Below, in pieces: positions 53,701 through 61,665 of a stretch of 64,000 nt of DNA. The position numbers were made by a program, and so were the translations under genes. The stretch comes from Omphiscola glabra (taxonomy: Eukaryota; Mollusca; Gastropoda; Lymnaeidae), in the NCBI GenBank assembly GCA_964017045.1, contig OZ024808.1, forward strand, positions 12,926,284-12,990,283. Reading direction: 5' to 3'. Under the pieces are notes generated by a model. That model was not told the origin of the DNA. It made no database searches and saw only the letters and a program-made list of their open reading frames with translations. Numbering within the stretch: position 1 is the first letter of the stretch; each line of letters opens with the position of its first letter.

Positions 53701-56566
53701 AAAGAACATTCGTCTATTTCCAGGCTGAGCAAAGCACAGGACTCCAGGGTTTCTTCCTGTTTCACAGCTTTGGTGGTGGGACTGGATCAGGATTTACCTC
53801 TTTGCTCATGTCCAGAATGAGAATGGACTATGGCAAAAAGAACTTGATGGAGTTTGCTATATACCCTGCACCAAATGTAGGTACATTCAAACGCTTTATG
53901 TGTTTTTATACAATTAGATGGCTTAACCCTGCTGTTCGCACTTCTTGCTTAATCATTATTCCTGGACAAATTGTGATGTTTAATGGAAACAATGTAATGT
54001 TAATGGCCAAAAAATACAAATTTGACAAAAAAATTTGAATTTTGGCACATGGGACCAACATATGTTCGATTTAAGTTATAACTATGACAAGTCTTACTAA
54101 CATGCATGCAGCCTAAAAACGTCCAGTTTTCTTTATGGAAATTATGCCATCCTGCAAGTCTCAGGGGCATGATTTTATTGCTACAATTAAATAAAAAAAG
54201 CGAAGGGTGTGCCAAGACACGTTGGTATGCATTTGGTCGCATCTGTCAGTAACACTGAAATATCAGTCTCAATGGCTGGTAATGAGTTAACTACTAACCT
54301 ACCTTTTTAAACAAAAACCTTCATTGAATCATTTAAAACAACTTTACAACTTGTGAATAGCTACATTGTCTATTATTCACTAGATATCAACCGCTGTTGT
54401 TGAACCTTACAATACTGTTTTAAACACTCATGCTTGTCTGGATATTAGTGACTGCTGTTTCATCTTTGACAATGAAGCTATCTATGACATATGCAGACGC
54501 AACTTGGATATAGAAAGGCCCACTTACACAAATCTAAACAGACTCATTGCACAGGTAATAAAAGTATTTTGCACTTTTGAGTAAAGGGCCATCCATAAAT
54601 GACTCATGCAAATTTTGCAGATTTTTGTCAACCCCTACCCCATCATCACCAAAAGTTAGACACCACCTCTAATAAAACATCACAAATCTCTGCACACACC
54701 CCCCCACCCCCATTAAACTGTCCCTGTGTCCACTACTGTCCTTTACAAAGCCCTACGCATGATTTGGAGGAAATTTAAAATAAGTATGCAAACTGCACTG
54801 TAAATATATCCTAACCACTCCATACCCAATCCACCGTACTGATATCCATGTAACTACTCAACACTCAGTGCAAAGTCCACTGTACCAGTAATGATATTAC
54901 TCAGTGCTAAGTCCTCTGTAATGATATCCATGGAACTACTCAATACTGGTACTTGAGTTGTATCAGTTCTAAATATTTATCAGATAGACCCAGAGAATTT
55001 TTTTTTTTAAAATTCATAGTTTCTTCTCATATAAATCTATGAGCAGGTCATGAGTTCCATCACGGCTCCATTAAGATTTGAAGGATCGCTGAACACCGAT
55101 CTGACAGAATGGCAGACGAACTTGGTGCCCTACCCTAGGATACACTTTCCCCTGGTTACTTACGCCCCATTCATCTCAGCAGAAAAGGCTTACCATGAAT
55201 CCCTCACAGTGTCCCAGCTGACATCAGCATGTTTTGAGCCAGCCAATCAGATGATCAAGTGCAACCCTAATCACGGGAAGTACATGGCCTGTACAATCAT
55301 GTTCCGTGGTGATGTAGTTCCGGGAGATGTCAATGTGGCGATAGCAAATATCAAGTCTAAAAGATCCATCCAGTTTGTTGACTGGTGCCCCACTGGTTTT
55401 AAGGTACAAATTGAAATTGTTGATTGATGCCCCGCTGGTTTTAAAATACACATTGAAAAGGTTGACTAGTAAAACCAAGGTAGATTGCAACTGATGAACA
55501 ATGAAATTTGGGTCGCTTTATACAGGTATATAATTCTGAAATAAAATTGAGTTGGGATTCAGCATTTGTGCAGTATTAGTTAGATTATTAATGGAATACC
55601 ATAATACTTTTTGAGAAAGACAGAGATAAACACATTACTTTATTGTGAAGCTACAAGACTGGAATCCTCATGTAAAGAACACAAGCCTAAAATGCTGACA
55701 AGAGAAACATGATGACTTTTAGCGAAAAATCCCCTTTCTTGCTTTCATGATGGCAAACACTTCATTGAGTTCTGCATGGTCTAAATTTCTTTAGATGTAT
55801 CTCTCTTGTAGAAAATTCATTTACTTAAAAAATGGTATATTACCCGGTACTAGTAAAAACATGTTAATTATTAAAGAAAAGTGCAATTGAATTTTTACAT
55901 ACACTTGCATGTGATCTGCATTTAACTCAGCCAAACCTGTTTAATGAATTTCAATTCAGTACCAGTTTTTAATTAGATAACAGTTATGAGTTAATAAGTG
56001 TCTGGCATTGGGCAGTTGCTCTGTTTCAGACCTGTTTACTCTTACGATTTTGACGTGTATATATTATATATACTGTGTGTTTTTTTACTATTAAGATGAT
56101 GTATTGAACGATTTTGTGATGATATTGTACGATTTTAAGGGTAAACAGGTCTGCTGTTTGCCACCCCCAGCACTGGCCCTGTTTCTCCCATTGCCAGCCT
56201 TTCTTTTAACATGGAGTGAATAATAAACATTCAGAGCCCAATTACTGTAAACAAGAGAAATTAAACTTTAAAAAAACACATTTGTATATTTTTTTTTTAC
56301 AGGTTGGCATAAACTACCAACCCCCGACCACTGTACCAGGGGGTGATCTTGGTCATGTTATGAGGGCTGTTGTAATGCTGAGCAACTCAACAGCTGTAGG
56401 TGAAGCTTGGGCCCGCCTTGACCACAAATTTGACCTTATGTATGCCAAACATGCATTTGTACACTGGTACATTGGTGAAGGCATAGATGAGTCAGAGTTT
56501 CTGGATGCAAGAGTTGACCTGGCTGCCCTAGAGCGTGACTATCAAGAAGTAGGACTACCCTCATGA
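47548..56566 (+). CDS. divergent alpha-tubulin without K40 or acidic tail
   Basis: GTP-binding subunit of the tubulin heterodimer. Exons 47548-47767, 48694-48842, 53724-53876, 54384-54554, 55047-55403 and 56303-56566 join in phase to 437 codons plus a Met from an unplaced first exon (about 438 aa; usual alpha 450). Seen: [20 protein letters not shown], the GGGTGSG glycine loop, NRLIAQ and catalytic Glu253 in [10 protein letters not shown] (canonical E254), which marks alpha. Odd: N-terminus REI, as in beta-tubulin, where alpha has REC; the loop is [12 protein letters not shown], with Leu at position 40 and one residue missing, so no K40 acetylation. It ends EVGLPS with no Glu-rich tail or terminal Tyr, so no polyglutamylation or tyrosination cycle. 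Lack of a tail recalls TUBAL3-type alpha-like tubulins; orthology untested. Confidence 0.93.
47768..48140. other. tubulin intron with MITE fragment
   Basis: Contains CTCAAAATCGTACAC and GTAAGAGTAAACAGGTCTG, matching one end of the CAGACCTGTTTAC MITE at 56027. Confidence 0.5.
48145..48370 (-). mobile_element. LINE remnant, C-terminal coding end
   Basis: Read on the minus strand, broken frames give phrases like [12 protein letters not shown] and [10 protein letters not shown]. These resemble the classic LINE ORF2 ending (LERxAxDRxxWRxLVxGLCPRR). Decayed by stops and frame changes. Confidence 0.55.
48694..48842 (+). CDS. alpha-tubulin exon 3
   Basis: [20 protein letters not shown] through [13 protein letters not shown]. 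Acceptor TGTTACAG, donor CAG|GTAAAT. Confidence 0.95.
48965..49172. repeat. ~28-bp degenerate tandem repeat, about seven units
   Basis: Units of GTGTCCACATGGGCACTCTT then CTACCTAA in the tubulin intron after exon 3, starting about 120 bp past the donor. Confidence 0.9.
49175..50790 (-). mobile_element. frameshifted non-LTR retrotransposon (CR1/Jockey-like), antisense in tubulin intron
   Basis: Minus-strand RT in pieces: 50783-50136 has [40 protein letters not shown] and [12 protein letters not shown] one-base frameshift near 50130 leads to [11 protein letters not shown] and 50100-49606. An in-frame TAA at 49608-49606 is followed by a further ~70 codons ([20 protein letters not shown]). The 3' end carries a GAA-type microsatellite tail near 49180. 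The 5' end is truncated inside the RT, so there is no endonuclease. Two lesions imply it is dead. Confidence 0.92.
50791..53182. other. long tubulin intron, repeat fragments
   Basis: AT-rich. At 51530-51612 GGGGCCGTCCATTAATTATG plus G-rich sequence belongs to the dispersed GGGCCATCCATAAATGA family. At 52115-52275 are GGGGTGAGGGGGGCAAAGCC and CAGGGTGGGGGCCAAATG, probable repeat fragments. No exon found. Confidence 0.5.
53185..53615. repeat. ~45-60-bp tandem repeat, about eight units
   Basis: Units of AGACAGACCATTGTTATCCC, ATGCCCACATTACATCAG and GAGAGCAT upstream of tubulin exon 4. Plus-strand frames here are repeat artefacts. Confidence 0.92.
53724..53876 (+). CDS. alpha-tubulin exon 4 (glycine-rich GTP loop)
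   Basis: [40 protein letters not shown], then FAIYPAPN. Contains the tubulin signature GGGTGSG. Acceptor TTTCCAG, donor AAT|GTAGGT. Confidence 0.97.
53877..54383. other. tubulin intron, nothing recognised
   Basis: 507-bp intron between exons 4 and 5. A minus frame at 54242-54000 has no family match. Confidence 0.6.
54384..54554 (+). CDS. alpha-tubulin exon 5
   Basis: [20 protein letters not shown] through [20 protein letters not shown] then NLNRLIAQ. Acceptor TTCACTAG, donor CAG|GTAATA. Confidence 0.97.
54580..54735. repeat. dispersed repeat family copy (GGGCCATCCATAAATGA)
   Basis: AAGGGCCATCCATAAATGAC, then TTTTTGTCAACCCCTACCCC and a C-rich ending. Related fragments occur near 13444, 46320, 42880, 51530, 57120 and 59235, with the same order of a 'ccgtccataaatt' head and C/G-rich body. 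Confidence 0.6.
55047..55403 (+). CDS. alpha-tubulin exon 6 (catalytic Glu)
   Basis: 119 codons from [20 protein letters not shown] to [10 protein letters not shown], with the catalytic Glu after DLT. Acceptor GAGCAG, donor AAG|GTACAA. The exon end and donor are duplicated in the intron with a 42-bp period. Confidence 0.97.
55377..55470. repeat. 42-bp duplication across the tubulin exon 6 donor
   Basis: GTTGACTGGTGCCCCACTGG then TTTTAAG|GTACAAATTG recurs 42 bp on as GTTGATTGATGCCCCGCTGG then TTTTAAAATACACATTG; a third start GTTGACTAG follows. The copied donor has lost GT and the copied frame has a stop (TGG to TGA). Confidence 0.95.
55471..56026. other. tubulin intron, nothing recognised
   Basis: Ordinary AT-rich intron between exons 6 and 7. 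Confidence 0.6.
56027..56153. mobile_element. 127-bp MITE with CAGACCTGTTTAC ends
   Basis: Ends CAGACCTGTTTACTCTTACG and GGGTAAACAGGTCTG are inverted repeats, flanked by CTGTTT on both sides (56021-56026, 56154-56159). AT-rich core. CAG ends suggest a hAT relative, though the duplication seen is 6 rather than 8 bp. Fragments recur near 34390 and 47990. Confidence 0.82.
56303..56566 (+). CDS. alpha-tubulin exon 7 (stop)
   Basis: [20 protein letters not shown] through [20 protein letters not shown] to YQEVGLPS and TGA. The C-terminal helix is complete but the acidic tail is absent. A diverged ~26-bp repeat of the last codons (TATCAAGAAGTAGGACTA against TATCAGGAAGGACTAG) follows the stop. Confidence 0.96.
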   Translation, partial: VGINYQPPTTVPGGDLGHVMRAVVMLSNSTAVGEAWARLDHKFDLMYAKHAFVHWYIGEGIDESEFLDARVDLAALERDYQEVGLPS

Positions 56567-57085
56567 TTATCAGGAAGGACTAGCCACATGATTTTATGGA
56601 TGCAAATTTGCCAAACCATCAGTCTTTCAATCCATACATTATTCAGTGTTCAGGTTAGGTTCTTCGTGTGTAAAAAATAACAAGATAGTTGAAAATATGT
56701 AAAGCAATTGATTTTGAGAATTTATTTCCAATACATGTACAGTTACTATTTATCACTCTAGATATTCTAATACAGATAATACAAGCAGAGTTTTTTTTAT
56801 AAGTGCATCAAATTTAGAATATACAGCATGAAATGGAAAACAATTGTTTATTGGCATATCTGTGATATCTGCAATTAAAAAATAATAACTGAAACTTTTG
56901 TTTATTTTCTTTTTTTTAATCTCAAAATAGAATATCATTTTGATTTCTTCAATGTTTTTTCTTTCAGGCCTTGACTTTTGATAGATCTTTTCTTGCTTTC
57001 TAATTTTGTCTGGCCATCCACACTGGCCCTGTCTTTGTTGTGTCTAAGATCTGCTGTAAATAAAACCTGAAATAAATAAATACTA
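56567..57085 (+). terminator. alpha-tubulin 3' UTR and poly-A signal
   Basis: The 3' UTR follows the stop; the clearest poly-A signal is AATAAA at 57059-57064, followed by AATAAATAAATA. The cleavage site is inferred. Confidence 0.6.
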
Positions 57086-58979
57086 TTCTTTTGTTCTACT
57101 TTGCTTTCAATTTTATGGGGTCATTCTTATATTACATATTCACTGGGAGGGGACGGGGTTGTTTATTTCGGAGATTTTGCATACCAGGGAGGGTTAGGTG
57201 GTGGTGTGTTTTGACAGGAAATATGTAAATTTATGCAAACATTCTGAAATGATTTTCTTAACTACTAACAGTCCATAAATGGCCTAATCATATCTCTAAG
57301 TATCCTGTCACCTAATACCCTGTAAAACCCATGATTTCTATTAATTTTAAAAAGATATAAAAATATCACTGCATGGTTTCACATATATCATCATAATGCA
57401 GCTTTTTGTTTTCACAAATAACTCGCAAAATAATACGACAGTATAATTTACCAAGACCCTAGGGATAACTAGTCCACAGTTGGCCTTTGTATGTTTCCGT
57501 AATTATTTTGTTGGGCTATAGCAAAGATTTTTTCCCTGTGCCACATAGTGGAGAAAACCAGCTGGTGATCTAATGTTGCTTTTTCAGGCTAGCCTGCTGT
57601 CCGCAAGGCTTGTTGCTGGGTCGCAGGACATAAATATGTATGGTCAAATAAAATGAAAATATAAATAATAAATCTGGTGCGGGATCTCATGCAATTTCAA
57701 AACTTGTACACCAGTCCTCAAAATATTAAAGTTTAGGTTTAGTTGGGTGAAATTTTCTACACTTGCTTCAAAATCTTTCATTCATTTTCTAAATCAGTAT
57801 TTCTAAATATGAAACAATATGAGACTTAGCATAAGTTGTGGCTATCTGTAGTTTTAGATTGAATAAAGCAGTTTAATGATGTTACAAAAATAGCAATTGA
57901 ACTTTTTCAGTAACCAAAACCAAAGAATAATATATATTCATGAACTAAAAACTTAAGAGAGGCTTCACTAGGGTTCTTGTCACCCAGTGCGCTAAACTCA
58001 TGGTATTACCCCTCACCCGACCCACCCCCCCCAACCACCAACCAGCTAAGAGTAATTTTTAACCAGAATGTATAGAATGGTATATATTGTTTGTATATTA
58101 AGTCCTAAAGCACCAAAAGATGTAGGAATAAAACAATAGAATTTTAAAAATGCAACAAAAGTACTTGTTTTTGAAACATTTAAATTTTACATTTAAAACT
58201 ACAATACCAGAGGGCCTCGATTGCAAGTAGTTCTTTACAAGTTTCAGTTTTGAAAAGCTACTCTGAAATAGAAAGATTCTAGAAAGTCCCATTCACCTAT
58301 TAATTTCACAACTTCAAATATTGACCTAATTTTTGCTTAATCGAGATAAATATCAGTATTATCAGAGTTAAAAATGAAAGCTATCAATACATGCAAGGAC
58401 ACCCCTCTTTGTTTTATTCTTGCAGAGTGCATCACTTGTCTCTTGATTGCTCCCCTTTCATAGCCCTCATGTCCTCCAGATTTTCCCCAAGAACCTCTTC
58501 CGAGTTTCTTTCTGCTCCGGTGACAAACTGATGGTTGGTCCTGCTCTGTTGGCACCCTTTTATGTTTGCAACCTACTCTTTCTGGTGGCAAACTGTTTTG
58601 GTGCCACTCTCTTCTTGTATTTAACTAAATTTGTTATGAAACCAACTCCAGATGTGCAATTTTCCGTTAGATGTCACCCCTGGGAGGGTGTCACCTGGTG
58701 CAATATGCCCCCCCCCCTTTTTCTAGTGATGCCACTGACAATTATCCATATAAGTAAACTGATAATAAGCTTGAGTATAAATTAATTCCTTACTTATAAT
58801 AATTGGTACTTTGACCAATGTTAAAATTACTAATATTACTCTTGTAATGCCCTTTTAAATACTTAATACCAGGATGTTAAGAGGAGACATGCTTAACCTG
58901 ATCATTCATTGATTAATGCTGGGCTTCACTGCATTTGTTTTCAACATAGTAAATCTAACAAAATCAACATAAATCATAC
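57086..58979. other. convergent interval between tubulin and OGG1
   Basis: Both genes end into this region. A repeat-family fragment (CACTGGGAGGGGACGGGG) lies near 57140. The OGG1 terminal exon should be here but none is convincing; a minus-strand candidate starts at 58262 (acceptor CTATTTCAG, encoding SSFSKLKLVKNYLQ) and places a Phe where human F319 would fall, but the rest does not match. Confidence 0.4.
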
Positions 58980-59029
58980 CGAATGAGCCCATCCAGCGTA
59001 AGGTCCCCATAATTCTCTGTAAAACTCTC
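58980..59029 (-). CDS. OGG1: OGG1 exon, GPYAGWA block
   Basis: 50 nt encoding EFYRELWGPYAGWAHS after completing Gly; human FFRSLWGPYAGWAQ. Acceptor GTCTGTAG, donor TCG|GTATGA. If unspliced it would end HSV and stop. Confidence 0.92.
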
Positions 59030-61665
59030 CTACAGACAAAAAGCAAGAAAAAAACAACTCAAACACAGTACACAAAGCAAAACCAAAAGCCAAATGTTCA
59101 GTAACAAAAATTTGAACACTTTTTATTGAAAATAAATTCAGTCTGCCTAACTCTTCCTTCCATAATGTCATTTCAAAAAAAAAAAAAAAACAAGTAATTA
59201 ATTGTTAAATATTTAACAAACTGCTTGTAAGAGATCATCCATAATATATTACATATGACCTGAGGGGGGGGGGGGGGGAAGGGTAACAGCAGAATATGCA
59301 TGTTCATCATAGTTCATGTATGCATAAATTCTGTTATAATTATCCCGAGGGTAACATGAGATTGAAATTTGACTTTTTTGTTTATGTTATGTATGTATTG
59401 CCCATGACTAAATTTCATTAAATAAAACTGTACATTTTGTATTCCCCTTTTTATAAAGACAGAAGGAACCAGAGTGCCCTCCACATTTCCCCCTACCCTT
59501 TCAACTGTTGCTATAACTCACTTATAGCAACACTTCTATTTGGTTCAGATATGCATGGCATTAACCTGTATCCTTTGTAAGACTGCAGTGCTTAATTTTA
59601 TATCAACTATCAATCTATATTTCACTTTACATTAAGTATGTTAAGGGAAAAAAAAAGTGTTACCGTACCTATTTCATTATAGAGCTTTGGTGTCAATGAT
59701 TTGGTTGTTTGCAGTTTGGCCATATAATGCCTCATAGTTATTTGCCAAACATGAGTATCTACTGGTAATGCTTCTGGTTTATCTAAGGACATCAAACAAA
59801 CACAGTCTGCAACCTATTTGACAAAGATATATACATTTAGAGTAGTTCAACATAACTCATAATAGTACTATTTCAGAGAAGTTTTTATAGCTAGGTTGTA
59901 GCAGTAAAATAGGCAAATACATTTTCTTAGGTATCTCATTTATTGTGTTTATTGAAACTAAATAGGTAATTTTAAAGAAGAAAAAAATGAACAGTCCCTT
60001 TAACATACTTATGAAGTATACAAAGTTTTTATACTTATAATACTTATAAGACTACAGCTAAAATATGCATGATTTATGCTGGCTGTCTTAACTGAATGAA
60101 TTCAGTGAATCTAAAATATAAATAACTATTATCACCTAAGTAGATAAGTAGCATAAGCTTTAATTTTTCAAGTCTATAAATAATTTATACGGCGTATACG
60201 GTTAAATATTTTTTTTTATAAACCAAACTATGACTGTAGTGACCATAAATTAATTATTTTTCTTATGACCTAATTCACATTTCCCTTCACCAGACTACCT
60301 ATTTACAAAGCAAACTAATAAATTATTTATAAACAAAGACTAAATAAACACTGTTTCTTTTAGTTTTAAGATGATGAATTTTAGGTCTAATGATTGCCTA
60401 ATAATGAAATATGAAATAAAACATCACTGCATGTGTTATTCCAGTAGGCCTAAGGTTATACTGAGGAACAGAAATTTATAAAATACGATTTTCACCTTGG
60501 CACCAACGCCTGGTAGGGTCATGAGTTCTGCTTTAGCTTCTGTGTAGCTCTTTTCTCTGAGAGATTTTAACCAATGCTCACCCTTCTCTAAGGTTATCTG
60601 CTTTGCAATGTTTGCGATGAACTTAGCCCTGTAGCCAAAGCCTAGTTGCCTTAGCTTAGTCTCCACATCATTTTCACAAAGATCAGAAAATCCAGGGAAT
60701 GTATAGTAGTCGATTTCATCCACCTTATGCAATCAATAAAATTTATTACCCTTAGGATAAAATAAATAGAAAAACAGCTTGTACAAACATGTCAAGTAAT
60801 AGTAATACAATTTTCACAAAATTTAGTACAAAACACTGACAAGCTAAATTTAGAATGTCCACACTCAAATAATTTTGCTCAATAACAACTCACCCTTGCA
60901 ATAAATGTTCCATAATTTGAACAAAGCTTTTCAACCATGCTTGATATTCGAGATATGTTATTATTCGATGAACAAACAAAACTGATCAGGTTCTCTACCG
61001 GATCCTGTCGGAGAATCCGGATGCCATAAAAATTGAGGGCAACTTGGTGGAAATGGGGATCTTTTGAAGACCATTGTTGATAAAGCTCTTCCAGGTTGAC
61101 ATTGAGCTGGAAATAATCTTCCAATAAATGAGGTTGCCACATACATGTATCATCAGTCAAAGAATTCATCAGCACTCTTGGTTGTGATTCTAATGAGCCT
61201 AGTCCATCTTCAATGGAATGATGACATGTGCTCCCTTGTAACAAACCTTTTCTTACAAAAGCAGCAGATTTTTCATTTTTTGATTTGGAATTTTTCTTGA
61301 CAACTCCACAATGTTTTCTTAGATCTTTCACTGTTTTTGATATTTCTTTACCACATGTTTTATCAGGATTTTCGTCAGCCTTATTTTCAACTTTGGTCAA
61401 AGTCTCTACTAATTTAACATTATTGCATGAGCTGCTGCAAACTGTTTTTTGTTGTGAGCAATTAAAATCTGACTGCTGCTTTTTATTTCTGCCATCAAAC
61501 TGTTTCAGATAAAAATTGTCTTCTGCTTTATCAGTGACAGGACATGTGGAAATGTCTTTCTTTTCACCGTAAACTTGAAATAGTATCCTATCATCTGTTT
61601 GTTTGACTCTCCAAACCATATTGGACAAAACCCCCAACCATTCACCTTGATTGTTCTTCTTCCAC
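58980..61665 (-). CDS. OGG1: OGG1, 8-oxoguanine DNA glycosylase/lyase (partial)
   Basis: Removes 8-oxoguanine opposite C in base-excision repair and has AP-lyase activity. Four exons: 60894-61665, 60496-60723, 59669-59813, 58980-59029, all GT-AG and in phase. Seen: WKKNNQGEWLGVLSNMVWRV (N-domain), CSSNNNISRI (NNN loop and Arg that read the opposite C), then the HhH-GPD motif [20 protein letters not shown], with catalytic Lys before the exon junction, and LPVDTHVW with catalytic Asp. GPYAGWAHS has His where human OGG1 has Gln315. A ~115-residue Lys/Ser/Asn-rich insertion sits between VYGEKKD and LLEDYFQLNV. The first exon is missing, probably beyond 64000, and the last exon is not identified, so both ends are partial. 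Convergent with tubulin. Confidence 0.95.
59030..59668. other. OGG1 intron with repeat fragment
   Basis: At 59233-59290 GAGATCATCCATAATATAT and a long G run match the dispersed GGGCCATCCATAAATGA family. Otherwise AT-rich. Confidence 0.5.
59669..59813 (-). CDS. OGG1: OGG1 exon with catalytic Asp
   Basis: [49 protein letters not shown]. Carries the catalytic Asp (human D268) and the following His. Acceptor TCAAATAG, donor ATAG|GTACGG. Confidence 0.96.
59814..60495. other. OGG1 intron, nothing recognised
   Basis: AT-rich intron between the two HhH exons. Confidence 0.6.
60496..60723 (-). CDS. OGG1: OGG1 exon with HhH lysine
   Basis: 76 codons: VDEIDYYTFPGFSDLCENDV, KLRQLGFGYRAKFIANIAKQ, then AELMTLPGVGAK. 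The last codon is the catalytic Lys (human K249). Donor AAG|GTGAAA. Confidence 0.96.
60894..61665 (-). CDS. OGG1: OGG1 exon, N-domain with large insertion
   Basis: 257 codons after one base. Acceptor TATGGCAG; donor AGG|GTGAGT. Contains the N-domain strand, a low-complexity insertion and DPVENLISFVCSSNNNISRI. The apparent start MGVL is a TTG codon; the frame is open further upstream to the acceptor. Confidence 0.94.

Noticed and set aside
58100..58262. OGG1 terminal exon starting SSFSKLKLVKNYLQ
   Set aside because: Acceptor and phase are acceptable and a Phe lines up with F319, but the expected VLFxxDLR pattern is absent and the tail is an unlikely Cys/Phe/Ile run. Not supported enough to annotate.
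58337..58591. Basic minus-strand frame GCKHKRVPTEQDQPSVCHRS as an OGG1 tail
   Set aside because: Its link to the GWAHS exon needs an unsupported acceptor and no conserved motif is present.
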